DNA of 64,000 bases from Paraphoma chrysanthemicola (GCA_020744225.1 JAGMWG010000011.1:1178001-1242000), one strand, 5' to 3'. Counted from the first letter of the stretch, positions 22,068-33,842 are shown. Notes: a model not told the origin generated them from the letters alone. Made by a program: numbers and translations.

Positions 22068-23508
22068 TTACCATTTCTCCGTATCCACCTTCTTGACCCG
22101 CCCTTCAAGCTTCTTCTTATAAGCCTACACCATCGAAATCAGCATCAACCCAATCATCCAATCCTCTTAACACTTCTTCACCCCCCACCATCCCCAAATA
22201 CAACAAAAATTAACAAAGGGTAGGGGCGTCAAGTACTCACCTCACAACTCCTCCTAATCCCCTCCTCCAACCCCACCCGCACTTTATACCCCAACACCCT
22301 CCTCGCCAACGCAATACTCGCGTACCGATCCCTACACCCATCACTCACAACCCCACGACTCAAACTCCCCTCAATCCCCGTTGCCCAATGCGTCCACTCC
22401 ATTGCATATCCAACCCACCACGCCACGTTCTCCGGAACCCGGACTTCCCATTTCGGCACATGACCGAAGTTGCGCCATATGGCTAGACACATGTCGCGTA
22501 GCGTGACGGGCTCGCCGTTCGTTATGAAGATGGCTAGGCCGGCGGCGGTTTGGCTGTTTAAGAGGTTGGAGGTGGCGAGGATGTGTGCGTGGGCGATGTT
22601 GTCGATGTACACGTAGTCTTGGAGGTTGGTGCCCGGGCCGAGGATGAAGGGTGTTTGGTGTGATGGGATTAGGGAGTGGATTGTGGGTAGGATGGAGGGG
22701 TCCGAGGGGCCGAGGATGGGGGCGGAGCGGAGGGCGCACTATGGGGGGTTAGGTTGGGGTTGATTTTGATTGGATGGGTGAGTTTAAGGGGGGGAGCTGA
22801 AGGTAGGGAGTTGGAGAGGTAGGGGAGAGACGTACGGTCGAGAATGTTGGTGTGTTCGCAGCGAGGACTAGGGACTCAGCGAGAGCCTGGTGTGGAGTTA
22901 GAATGGTTGACTTGCTTTCAAACGAGATGAGAGTGAACGGTATGAAATGATAAGGGTGTGGCGAGACGTACTTTTGATTGACCATATGCAGTATCAGCTT
23001 TGCCCGTTGGCCAGCGCTCATCTGTATTCTTTGCAACCCTAATTATCAGTTTCTCTCCCATTTTGTCTATCACATAGACAGGTAAACTACATACCTTAAA
23101 ATCCCGCCCCATTTCATCAAACACAACAGTCACACTACTCGTGTACACCAACCCCTTGGCGCCACAATTCTTACTCGCCTCAAGCACGTTCCTCGTTCCA
23201 TCGACATTCACTTTAAACACCGTTTCTTTTCCCTTCATCGAGTACCGCCGGAGACCTAGAGGATACACTCCGACTGTATGGATTACTAGCGCAGGCCTGG
23301 CTTCGTCGAAGACTTTCTGTAGGGCGTCTGTGTCCAGTACATTGGCGCGGACATAGCGCACGCTGGTGGGGAAAGCGGTACTGCCAAGCGATGGCGGGTT
23401 TATGTCGATTGCGGTGATGGTGAAGCGGTTTGTAGCGAGGAGAGCAGAAACAACGGCTGTGCCGAGAAAGCCGCATCCACCGGTGACGAGGATGGGGATT
23501 TGTTCCAT
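22068..23508 (-). CDS. 3-beta-hydroxysteroid dehydrogenase/isomerase family protein (Erg26-like)
   Basis: NAD(P)-dependent short-chain (extended SDR) dehydrogenase; family members oxidise sterol 3-beta-hydroxyl groups, as Erg26 does in C4 demethylation. Five minus-strand exons, 23095-23508, 22972-23028, 22836-22886, 22241-22738 and 22068-22124, encode 358 aa; all four introns (66, 85, 97 and 116 nt) are phase 0. The Rossmann motif TGGCGFLG lies at the N-terminus, LVYTSS precedes the active site, and the catalytic YxxxK appears as AYGQSK. Downstream, LGPGTNLQDYVYIDNIAHAH matches the family. The chosen start MEQIPILVTGG places the nucleotide fold at the N-terminus as usual. The protein may be a paralogue rather than Erg26 itself, since fungi carry several such genes. 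NAT9-like acetyltransferase diverges from the same promoter region. Confidence 0.88.
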
Positions 23509-24005
23509 CTTCCTTTTTCCATGTATCTCAAATACAAATTCCGTTGCAGATATCACGGTGGACCGGGACCTTGGTAATGTAGGCTCGACTCGTTCCTCCG
23601 TGGTTTGTCCGTGTCATTGAATCCTTCTCTTTCTCGTGTAGAGTTTACTTGTAATCTTGTCTAGTGGCACGAATATGGAGGATTTTAATTCTTCCGATGG
23701 CTTCGGTAGTGTTTATTGTTGTTGGCATGTGCTTGCATGTAGCGGGTAAGTAAGTCGCGAGGTTGGAGCCGCCCTTTCCTCTTCCGGACTAGGCAGGTGT
23801 ATAGAACTTCATCTTCTAAGATAGTCAGTTTCTACACACAACGTACATATCCACTGTTTCGGATTCCGGTAGTTGTATCTATACTGTTCGAGTTCTGTAA
23901 ACTCGAGTGACTTGTCCAAGAACATACTACTTGTCTTCCGGTCATCCCATCAAATTTCTACTCGCTTTGCTCCACACCTCTATAAAGTTGAGAGTGTCAC
24001 CAAAA
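23509..24005. promoter_or_regulatory. Shared divergent promoter region of the Erg26-like and NAT9-like genes
   Basis: About 500 bases lie between the two start codons. The region includes both 5' leaders. No TATA box or repeat stands out; function as a bidirectional promoter is inferred only from gene orientation. Confidence 0.5.
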
Positions 24006-24834
24006 ATGAAACTCAACGAGCATCAAGGTAAGTCACGTACACACGAGTGTTTTCGATACACCACTAATAAGCCTGCCAGCAATTGTGACCCCACGGGTAC
24101 TCCTCGTCCCCTACTCCGCACACCACGTGCCTACATACCACGAATGGATGAAAGACGAAGTAAGCCATATCTTCACTCCAACACCAATCACATGCTAACT
24201 GTAACTCCAGGAAATCCAAAAAGCAACCGCCTCTGAGCCACTCACTCTCTCAGAAGAACACGCCATGCAACAATCCTGGCGTCTCGATCACGATAAATTG
24301 ACTTTCATCGTGTGCCATGCTCCATCCACAGCATCAAAAATTGACACGATTGGGGAAGTCAAGGCCGGTGTAGACGATGCGCCAGATCGAATGATCGGCG
24401 ACGTCAATCTCTTTTTATACGAAGACGAGGATGAAGACGACACTTCGCGGGATGGTATCAACCCCAACAAACCCATCATCGGCGAACTCGAAATCATGAT
24501 CGCAGCAGTCCCCGCTCGCGGACGAGGTCTGGCGCATGCCACGCTGCTCACGTTCCTAGGGTACATTAGCACCAATATGTCGCTCATACTGGCGGAGTAT
24601 ACGGCCGGGAGCGACGAGAAGAGCGAGCGGTATTTGAAGTATTTGCGGGTTAAGATTGATCAGGATAATATCAAGAGTTTGGGGTTATTTGGGAAACTAG
24701 GATTCCAGAAGATTGGGGCGGTGAATTATTTCGGAGAGATTGAAATGCGGTTGCAGGGTGAGGATGGTGGGGAATTTGCTGGTCTTGATATGTCGACGCA
24801 AGATGCGGGTAAAGTGGTAGCGTATACTTCATAA
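24006..24834 (+). CDS. GNAT-family N-acetyltransferase, NAT9-like
   Basis: Acetyl-CoA-dependent acetyltransferase related to the NAT9 family, whose animal members act on microtubule stability. Three exons, 24006-24027, 24080-24159 and 24211-24834, encode 241 aa; the first exon is only 22 nt. Intron donors GTAAGT and GTAAGC and a CTAAC branch site support the model. Family marks are the N-terminal MKLNEHQAIVTPRVLLVPY, the following HHVPTYHEWM, then EIMIAAVPARGRGLA, in which RGRGLA is the acetyl-CoA pyrophosphate loop, and DNIKSLGLFGKLGFQ near the end, the GNAT motif B. The 53-residue acidic insertion around EDEDEDD is variable in fungi. Substrate is not shown by the sequence. Confidence 0.92.
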
Positions 24835-24881
24835 CTCTATTCTTTGGAGTGTCTAATCTCCAAAACTCTCAAGCATAACAT

Positions 24882-25892
24882 TTACAATATCTTCTCCGCC
24901 TCATCAATCAGTCGTTCAACCTGAAACCTCGCATCGCCCTTGGTGAACATATTCAACAACTCCCCGCGCCCTTTGCCTTCCTCGCTCTGCACGTAAAACT
25001 TCTGCATACACATGACCAGCCACCTCGCTTCGTCAAGGCTGATGCCCTTGTTCTCCACTACGATTCCCTGTCCGAGCACAACGTCGTGACTATCTGCCAG
25101 CTCTTGGTGGAAAGTGACCGTTGTGTGTGGACTCGCGAACTCGCCTCTTAGCTTGAATTCTGCTAGACTTGTGAACAGAAGCGTCGTGGTGTCGACATGC
25201 GGGTGCGCGAATTGCAGGTAGTGTAGCTCGGCTGCTTGTTGTGTTTTTGTGCCTTCCGGAGCTGCTGATGGGTCTTCTACAGGCACTTCTCGCGGGACGG
25301 GAAGGACGAAGGCAGGGTGTTGTTTCGCGGTTTGGATAAGTGAGCGGAAGACGCTGGCAGGTACGATGAAGTGTATGGATTGTGGGTTGCCGGCGTGGCG
25401 GAGGCGCCAAAGAGCTTCGACTTCTTTATTGGGTAGGTCGCGGACCTTGTCAAGGTCGAGGAAGGAGTTCAGCGTCTTTACACCAGGTGGAGGTGCGGGA
25501 GAGGCTGATGAAGCCTGGGGTTTAGGCGGAGGAGGAGGTGATGGCCATGGAGATTTTGGACTTGAGGGTGCGGTGGATGTAGGCTGTGATGCCCCGGCTT
25601 GAGATGACGGCGGCGGAGGCAACGGCCCTGTTGCACCTGGCACGATGGCTTGTTTCCGCAGGGTCTCGATCTTGTCCTTGTACTGCTCCTTCAGCTCGTT
25701 TATGTCACTGAGCCCTTTTTCCTTTGCCACCTGCTCTAGCTTCTCCCTGTATTTGGCCAGCACTCGCTCCTGCGCATCATTCGTGACTAGAAACCGCACA
25801 TCTTGAACACGAGCCCAGCGCCGTTGGCAGAAACGGGGGTTGGGAAGCGGTTGGCGGAGACAGTGGCGGAGGGTGGGGAGACGGAGAGCCAT
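24882..25892 (-). CDS. ATP11: Mitochondrial F1-ATPase assembly chaperone Atp11
   Basis: Matrix chaperone that binds free F1 beta subunits and prevents their aggregation during assembly of ATP synthase. A single minus-strand exon encodes 336 aa, near the yeast length of 318. The N-terminus (MALRLPTLRHCLRQPLPNPRFCQRRW) is rich in Arg and free of acidic residues, a typical mitochondrial presequence. A short coiled coil (AKYREKLEQVAKEKG) and a Pro/Ser-rich linker lead into the conserved domain that begins KTLNSFLDLDKV and includes LWRLRHAGNPQSIHFIVP and LQFAHPHVDTTTLLFTSLAEFKLRG. The gene is convergent with the NAT9-like gene, with only 47 bases between the stop codons, so their 3' untranslated regions probably overlap. 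Confidence 0.94.
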   Translation of the reverse strand: MALRLPTLRHCLRQPLPNPRFCQRRWARVQDVRFLVTNDAQERVLAKYREKLEQVAKEKGLSDINELKEQYKDKIETLRKQAIVPGATGPLPPPPSSQAGASQPTSTAPSSPKSPWPSPPPPPKPQASSASPAPPPGVKTLNSFLDLDKVRDLPNKEVEALWRLRHAGNPQSIHFIVPASVFRSLIQTAKQHPAFVLPVPREVPVEDPSAAPEGTKTQQAAELHYLQFAHPHVDTTTLLFTSLAEFKLRGEFASPHTTVTFHQELADSHDVVLGQGIVVENKGISLDEARWLVMCMQKFYVQSEEGKGRGELLNMFTKGDARFQVERLIDEAEKIL

Positions 25893-27223
25893 AACAGCGA
25901 AGGTGAGTTATTCCCTGCACGAACGCGATCTGAAGCAGTGCTTAATCCCAATCCCAATCCCAATGGAAAGACCCAGTGCCTGGTGGTGGGCTGAACGGAG
26001 ACTTTGGCGATGGTCAGAGGGGGAAACGCTGGACCAAACCACGAAAACTCACGACGAATCCTGAGTCTCTCTCTGTTTAACCACGAAAGCACACCTTCGA
26101 TGCGTTGAATTGGAATGAATGGCGTGTGACGATGATGTCGAGATGGACGCCAAAAGTTCGGCGAGAGGCGGGGGTTCTGATTGGACCATGATGCAGGGAC
26201 GTTGGATCGAGGATCATTGCTTCTTCGGTGGCGCAACAGATGTCAACGGCGCCAGTGCACCGAGTCAGCATAAGGCTGCGGTAATTATTGAACATGCGCT
26301 CGCTGGGATGCACCCGTTCTTCAGTTCTTCGGTGCGAGCAAGTGAGAGAGACACAACCGTGTCGCTGGTGGAAGAATCTTGGATTTGCCGATGCATCATG
26401 CATGAACTCGGCTCGTTCCTGGCTATCCAGAATCTCCTGCAGCGGCAGAGCTTCTGAATCGGGTTGATTGCACATGGGCGGGGCGTCCCTGTCCACGATG
26501 TCGAGGGCCTCATGAATGACGGCAGTCAACAGTGCGCGTTCATCGTGCACGGCACTCCTTCGGGACGGAAATAGAATGGTCACGATTGCAAGCAATACTT
26601 CTGCCTGCTATTCACGCATGCGCGGCGAGGTGTGGACGCAAGACTGTGGCTCAAGTCATTAGGCAGCGCCATTTAGTTACCTCGCTGCCACCAACGGTTT
26701 TTGTCTCGTGTCTCACCAGTTGACGTTTCTGCGTGACGCCCGTCTCCGCCGTCAATAGCGTACGCGCGAAGCATTTACACATGCGCTCTGCATGAGCCCT
26801 GCCTGCCCTGTGTGATCGACACAGCCCACCACAACGGACTGCAGCGACGGGACATTAGCAGCCCCTCTATTCTTCACACACAACCCACCGCGCTCAACTT
26901 AGTGCCCCCGAGCATTTCGTGTCTCTTTCAGTGTTATTCCATAAGTCTTATTCACCACCACTTATAGAACTACTCGGCCACGACCCGACCCCGCGTGTCT
27001 AATCATAGCGCGCTACTCCCCTCCAACCCCAAGCACGCGCCGGCACCCCATATTAATTAAGCTCCGCCTGCATTAAGACTGAGGTGCACGCCAGACCCTC
27101 GACCGCATCCTCCCTTTCTGGGGCCACGGCATGCTCCAGCGCCCGTCCAACCTGACCAGCGCGACGTGAGCTGCAACGAGAGACGTCGAGCATCTCGACC
27201 AGCTTCTGCAGCAATCCTCGGGC
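25893..27223. other. Divergent intergenic region between ATP11 and the ArfGAP gene
   Basis: About 1.3 kb. It contains both promoters and leaders. A short direct repeat, three copies of ATCCCA, lies at 25945-25963. Several frames between 26077 and 26595 are open on both strands but show no domain, no consistent intron pattern and no recognisable homology. The part from 26820 to 27060 is pyrimidine-rich, as expected for a fungal 5' leader or promoter. Confidence 0.55.
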
Positions 27224-30200
27224 ATGGGGGCTGTCAACAGCAAGGCCGGCGAGGAGGGCGCCTTGTATCTGCGCGACCAGACGCGGTGTATGTAGAGTCG
27301 CTGGTTGACATGCGACCCTAACGCTGACTTGCGCAAGTCTCGGTTGCTTCTCTGAACATCACGAATGCCCGCAATCGCACGCTCCTGAACATTACGCCAA
27401 ATGCGTTTCCTGCGACACGATATGGCGCGAAACGAGAGTTTGGCGACGAGAGCGTCGTTGAGTACATTCAGGTACCGTTTCAGGCGCTCCCAGTGGCTGC
27501 TAATGCTAAACACTGTTTGTAGGATCCCGAATCATCTGCGCCGAGCGATGGCCCGCCGTCCTTTCTGATCCGGCTGCCCAACGACGAAGAGCTTACATTC
27601 AACTTCACATTTATACTGCGACAGCATCTGGCAGTGCCGAGTATCTACAATGTCAATAACTCATCGAGCATCGCGCCCTCGGGCCTGGTCGATACCTTCA
27701 TCAATGGCTTGACATTTGTCTTTGCGTCAAGCTCCAAGGACCTCGACAATCTGGTGACGAGAGAGTTTCACGCCAACCCCAATCTCCACAAGAACCCACA
27801 GGTCGAACTGGTGGGAGACTACACCACAGGCGGCAGCTCGTCGGTGCAGTTTCAGTGGTCCTGGAAATGGACGCCACCAAAGACGAATGAGAGCCGTGGT
27901 GGTGGTTGGCGCACGACCTGTAGTGTTCGTACAATCTCTACCCACAGAAGCTGCACATCACTAACACCATGAAGTTTGTAGAGTACGACCAGCGCGCACA
28001 CAAGCTCGAGACGTTGGCGAACTTCGCCTTTTGGGTGCAGAGTATGTGCTATTCTAGCACAAACAAGTATTTGGCTGACTTGCAAAGACACAGCGCGACA
28101 GCTTCAAAGCCCTAAATCTTCGTCGCCACGGCTCGAACTCGGCGTCCCTCCGCGGCTGCGCGTTCCATCCACACAATCTATCGAGTCGCGTGTGAGCGAT
28201 TCGGCGGACGAGACAAGAGAATGGGACAACATTCCTCCCAAATCGCCCATATTCGAAGCTATACCTGAGAATGTCTTGGGGTTGATACCCAGTCAAAACA
28301 CCACCCTCACGAGCAACAGCATCCCACTGAAGCTCGACGTTTCGCGGCCGGGTGAAGATTTGAGCCAGACAGAGGATGGCCCACTCTTCAGGGCGACCAT
28401 GAAGTCGCTAGAACAAAAGACAGGCAACATGCGCACGAAATGGAAGAAAGTGCTGAAACGAGCAGAAGCGGCCATGGAGGCACAGACAAGCTGCAACAAT
28501 GCAATGTCCGACCTCATTGACGCGCTCAAGGAAGCTTCAGCGTCAAATGCGAACGCAGTGCAACCTGCAATCGATAACTACTTCGACAAGATTGCAAAAG
28601 AAATCCTGGCCTACGAGCGGACCAACACGCACAACATTCGAACCTCTATCGTGGATCCTATCCGCCGTCTATACGATGTCGATATAAAGCAGGCAGAGAC
28701 CAAGAGGAAGGATTTCGAGGAAGAAAGCAAAGACTACTATCAATACCTGGGACGTTATCTTGGCCAGCGAACGGACTCATTGAAAGAGAAGAAGCGGGCT
28801 GAGACGGATATAAAGTACCAGACAAAGAGGCGAAATTTCGAACTCAAGCGATTCGACTATTCTTCATTTATGCAGGATCTGCACGGTGGCCGCAAGGACC
28901 AGGATATCTTATCGCATCTGACGCGGTATGCAGATGCACAGGCAAAGTATTACCTGGACACAGCGAAGAAGATCGACACCATGTTGCCGCAACTCGAAGC
29001 CCTGAGCCTCGAAGTCAAAGAGGCCGACAAGGAATTTCAGATCCAGAGGACAGAGCGCGAGGAGAAGAGGAGAGCATTGGAGAAGACCAAGAAGAACTTT
29101 GATGAGCCTTCGGCGCAGCAGGTTTTGACCTCCGCATCTGCGAACGGGAGTGCGCCAAAGGCTTCCTCCAAATCAGAGGCCGAGCTGCCTGGCCGGAAAG
29201 GCAGCATAGTACCCGTCTTTCAGAGTACAGTCAGTCCTCCACAGAGTTCGTCGTCTCAGAGTGTACCTACTACGTCAATGCCGCAAAGTCCAGAAGCCAG
29301 AAAAGCTAGCATTGCCACAGGAACCCCTCAGGCAGACAAGTTCAAAGGCATTCGGGACCTCGAAGAGAAAGATCTCACCGTAGTTCCGGAGGGAGTTCAT
29401 GGTGCTCACCGCAAGGAAGGTCTTCTTTGGTCGCTCAGCAGGCCTGGTAGTCACGTTGATCCCAAGGGCTTGAACAAGCAAGCGTGGCACAAGTAAGTCC
29501 AATTTACCCTTCTTCCAGTCATCTCCTGACGATCTAGGTTCTGGGTTGTCCTCGACCAGGGAAAGCTTTCAGAATACACAAATTGGAAGCAGAGTCTCGA
29601 GTTGCACATGGACCCGATCGATCTTCGTATGGCTTCTGTCCGCGAGGCTCGCAACGCAGATCGTCGATTCTGCTTCGAGGTGATAACGCCACACTATACT
29701 CGCGTCTATCAGGCCACCAATGAGGACGACATGAAGTCTTGGATTAATGCCGTAAACAATGCTCTGCAGACTGCCGTGGAAACTGTCGGTAAGAGCGACA
29801 GGCCTTCCACCGATTCTTTGCCCGGCCAGACACGACGCGACATTGCCTCTGTCCTCACTGGAAAGAGCCCCTCATTGTCAAGCCATCGCAACAACTACAG
29901 TTCCAAACAACCTGCACGACACGCTACGGTTGGTGATAGACCCGGCTACCGAAGGGAAGAGGTCGCTGCTGATGACGGTAAACTGCTCAAACAAGTCCGC
30001 GAGGCAGACCCCACCAACAGGATATGCGCCGACTGCGGCTCTGAGATCAAGGTTGATTGGGTTTCGATCAATTTGGGTATCATCATTTGCATTGAGTGCA
30101 GTGGCATCCATCGGTCGCTCGGCACTCACATCACCAAAGTGCGCTCCCTGACTTTGGACGTCACTTCGTTCACTCCGGACATTGTGGAGATACTTCTCAA

Positions 30201-30921
30201 GATCGGCAACCGCGTCAGCAATGCTATCTGGGAGGCTCGATTGGATCAAGCTCTAAAGCCTGGACCAATGTCGACGCGTGAGCAGAGGCTGCATTTCATC
30301 ACGTCAAAATATGCCGACCGTGCCTACGTTGCTCCAATATCGCCAACAATGTCGCACTTCGCAACTCCAGAGGAGACGTTGTTGGCGTCGGTAAAGAAGA
30401 ACGACATCAACAACGTATTGTATGCGCTAGCACTGCGAGCAAATCCCAACGCCCGAGACCGCTCTCGTGGCACGCATGTTGTGTTCCTCGCGCTTGCTGC
30501 AGCAGACCCAGCATCGCCTTCAGCTTCTGCATCGCCTGCAGGCTCTCCCGGGCCTGGCGCTCGACCGACAACACCGCAGCCAACTCGGAAGCCATTTTCA
30601 GTCGCTGAGCTGTTGCTGCAAAATGGTGCCGAACTGCCTCTAACGCCCGCGCCTATCCCTCTTAGTCCCTCCGCCCGGTCATATCTCGACTTCAAGGCTG
30701 ATCAGCGAGCTGGCAAGCGGATCAATCCGGTGGTGGGAAGTCAGCCCAACTCGACCGGCGATACTTTGCCTTCGCTCCCGCACATTATGGCAGGGAATGG
30801 TAGCACCCCCTCGGAGCGGGCAAGAGAACGAGAGGCTAGGCTGCAAAAGCGGGTCTCAGCAAGCGGCAGGTTGGTCAAGACTCCCAACTTCGAGTCTTCG
30901 GACGGTAAGCGCGGCTTGTAG
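27224..30921 (+). CDS. BAR-PH-ArfGAP-ankyrin protein (Csx2/centaurin type)
   Basis: GTPase-activating protein for Arf GTPases that senses membrane curvature and phosphoinositides. Six exons (27224-27287, 27338-27471, 27523-27924, 27975-28041, 28088-29492, 29538-30921) encode 1151 aa. The N-terminus MGAVNSKA fits an N-myristoylation site. Residues 20-230 form a fungal-specific region ending SFVEYDQRAHKLETLA; its third intron has an unusual GTTCGT donor, chosen because it restores this conserved reading. A BAR-like helical region follows (about 320-590), a PH domain (about 660-775, KFWVVLDQGKLSEY), then the ArfGAP zinc finger, C-x2-C-x17-C-x2-C with Cys at about 854, 857, 875 and 878 and the arginine finger near 883 in CSGIHRSLG. 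Ankyrin-like sequence (LYALALRANPNARD) follows. Aspergillus genes of this make-up are annotated Csx2. Confidence 0.93.
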
Positions 30922-31568
30922 GCGTTGCCTATGCTTACAGCCTTCTTTCTTTAGTGTTTACCTTCCGTGGGCGGCATGTGGCATTGTGCGGTGGGCGTCG
31001 ACCGGTTGATACCATTATTGTTAGTGTGGACAGGACATGTGGCGCGGTAGCAAGCAGCGCCAGCGATGCGGCCTGTTCAGATGAGTGGTTGCACGCCTCG
31101 ATTGGTGTTGTTCATTTGGCCTCGAATTGGAGGTATTCATTTCACTGTACGATACTACTCTGCATGGCACGGCGCTGGTGTTTGCAGTCATTCTTGACTC
31201 AGAGATGTTTTCATGCAACTTGCTTTCGACGAATGCAGCCTTTGGCGATGCTGGTCTGGTAATGAGTAATGGCAGACTTGGTGTGGAAGCAATCAAGTAG
31301 TCGCCTACGCAATGAAGGCTTCTCGACTGTATATTGCCGAAATGAGTCAGTCAAACTATGACTTAAATGGATTCCATGGCCCCCATTCGCTCCCATTAGG
31401 TAAGTACTAATTGAGTCACCCCAGGCTGTGCTGGTGTGCGACGGCACTGCGACGCGTGCACGTGACCGCCCCACCCAAGCGGGCGCGGGCAGGCACTTTG
31501 GAATTTTGCTCTTGGTCGCGATCGTTAAAGCCCGCGCGCAACCCCACCAACACCACAACCCAACAATC
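30922..31568. other. Intergenic region between ArfGAP and eIF3b genes
   Basis: About 650 bases holding the ArfGAP 3' untranslated region and the eIF3b promoter. Bases 31490-31568 are pyrimidine- and C-rich just before the eIF3b start. No other feature is recognised. Confidence 0.6.
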
Positions 31569-33842
31569 ATGGCACCCTCATACGAGAACCTCCCGCTGGA
31601 GGACGACGAATTTGACGAGTCTCAAATCGACTTTGCCGACATTGAAGAGCAGTTCCAGGTCCGCCTGGACGAGGGCCTCGACGCCTTTGTGGTGATTGAC
31701 GGCCTGCCCGTGGTCCCCGAGGACAGCAAGGGCAAGCTGGTCAAGTTCGTGCTGCGGAAGCTGAACACCGTGGGAAAGGTGAAGGAGGATGGCGTGCACA
31801 TGCCCGTGGGTGACGACGGCAAGACGGAGGGGTACGTTTGCGAAAGTGGCATGCACGAAAGCACGCAGTCCTGACAGCGCCGCAGATATGCCTTTGTCGA
31901 GTACAGCGCGCCCGCCGAGGCAGTCGCCGCCGTCAAGCAGCTCCACGGCACCGCGCTCGACAAGAAGCACATCATGGCCGTGAACAAGCTCACCGACATC
32001 GACCGATACGGCAAGGAGGGCCGCATCGACGAGGAGTACCACGCCCCCGAGATCGCGCCATTCGAGCAGAAGGAGCATCTGCGCTGGTGGCTCGGCGACC
32101 CAGACAGCCGCGACCAGATGGCCTTCTACCGCGCCGAGAAGGTCGGCGTCTTCTGGAACGAGAAGGAGGAGGCGCCTGATGTCATCGTGGACCGCGAGAA
32201 CTGGACCGAGTCGTTCATCCAGTGGTCGCCGCAGGGCACCTACCTCACTTCGATGCACGCACAGGGTGTCCAGCTGTGGGGAGGTAAGGCATGGAGCAGG
32301 CAAAAGCGATTCGCACATCCGGGCGTCAACCTGGTCGACTACTCGCCCAGCGAACAGTACCTCACTACATGGTCGCACCGGCCGCTACAGGTCGACGAAA
32401 ACCACCCCGTGCCGTCGCTTTCGCTGGAAGAGGACGGCAAGAACTACATCATCTGGGACATCCCGACCGGCAAGCCTCTCCGTTCATTCGCCACCATCGA
32501 CATGCCCGCCGGGATCGACGCAGACGGCAACCCAGTCAAGAAGAAGCTGCAATGGCCGACGTTCAAGTGGTCGTCAGACGACAAGTACGTGGCGCGTATG
32601 ACACAAGGCTCGTCGATTGCAGTCTACGAGTTACCAAGGATGAACCTACTCGACAAGTCTTCGATCAAGATTGAGGGTGTCATGGACTTTGAGTGGGCGC
32701 CAGCCACACCAAAGCGCGACGGTATCAAAACCTATGAGCAACTCCTTTGCTATTGGACTCCTGAACTTGGCAGCAATCCCGCAAAGGTCGGCCTGATGTC
32801 AATACCCTCCAAGGAGATTGTGCGCACACGGAATCTCTTTAATGTCTCAGACGCCAAGCTTCATTGGCAGTCCGAGGCTGCCTACGTCTGTGTCAAGGTC
32901 GATCGTCACTCCAAGTCAAAGAAGTCGCTTGCGACTAACCTCGAGATCTTCCGCGTCCGCGAAAAGGGCGTGCCGGTCGAAGTCGTCGACTCCATCAAGG
33001 ATGCTGTCATCAACTTTGCATGGGAACCCAAGGGTAACCGCTTCGTGCTCATCACTACCGGTGAGGTCGTTCCCAATGCTGCAGTCGGACCCAAGACGGC
33101 CGTCTCCTTTTTCGCCCCGGAAAAGCTCAAGGGCGGCGCTCCGGGCAACTTCCGCCACATCCGCACCGTCGACAAGAAGAACAGCAACGCAATCTACTGG
33201 TCGCCAAAGGGCCGATTTGTTGTCGTTGCTGCGCTCCAATCACAACAGTCTTTCGAACTCGACTTCTATGATCTCAGCTTCGAGAAGCCCAAGGAAGAGT
33301 CTGAAAAGGGCGACAAGGAGCTCAATGCAAACCTGCAGCTCATGGACACGGTCGAGCATTACGGTGTCACCGACATTGAGTGGGACCCTACTGGTCGCTA
33401 CGTTGCAACTGTTGCAAGTGCCTTCCGTCACCGCATGGAGAATGGGTACCATCTCTACGACTTCAAAGGCACTCTATTGCGCGAAGAGCACATTGACGGC
33501 TTTAAGCAACTTCTATGGCGACCACGCCCACCAACGCTGCTCTCCAAGGAGGAACAGGCAGAGATTCGCAAGAATCTGCGCAACTACTCCAAGGTCTTTG
33601 ACGAGCAGGATCTTGCCAAGAGGAGCTCAGCCAACCGAGCCGTCGTTGAGGCGCGTCGTGAGATGCTCGAGGAGTGGAACCGCTGGCGCGAGGAGGTCGT
33701 ACACAGGCTCGAGGAGGAAGGCGCAGATCTCGAACTCAGCGCCGCAAAGGGCGAGACGCCCGGTGTTGCCGAGGATGGACATTTGGAGGAGATTGAGGAG
33801 ATTGTTGAGGAGATTATCGAGGAGAGCGAGGAGGTCATGTAA
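31569..33842 (+). CDS. PRT1: Translation initiation factor eIF3 subunit b (Prt1)
   Basis: Core scaffold subunit of eIF3, which assembles the 43S pre-initiation complex on the 40S ribosomal subunit. Two exons, 31569-31831 and 31886-33842, are joined over a 54-nt intron (GTACGT...CAG) to give 739 aa, matching fungal eIF3b (yeast 763). An N-terminal RRM lies at about residues 40-125 (AFVVIDGLPVV, then GYAFVEYSAPAEA). The nine-bladed WD40-like propeller fills the rest: QWSPQGTYLTSMHAQGVQLWGG, KRFAHPGVNLVDYSPSEQYL and EWDPTGRYVATVASAF are characteristic. A C-terminal helix (RREMLEEWNRWREEV) that binds eIF3i precedes an acidic tail, EEIEEIVEEIIEESEE. The intron divides the RRM just before its RNP1-like strand. 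Confidence 0.97.

Noticed and set aside
26077..26595. Overlapping frames on both strands between ATP11 and the ArfGAP gene
   Set aside because: Open on both strands with no domain or intron structure; more likely non-coding.
31578..32378. Long minus-strand frame of 266 codons over the eIF3b gene
   Set aside because: Shadow of the real coding strand caused by strong codon bias; Leu/Val/Asp-rich translation without domains.
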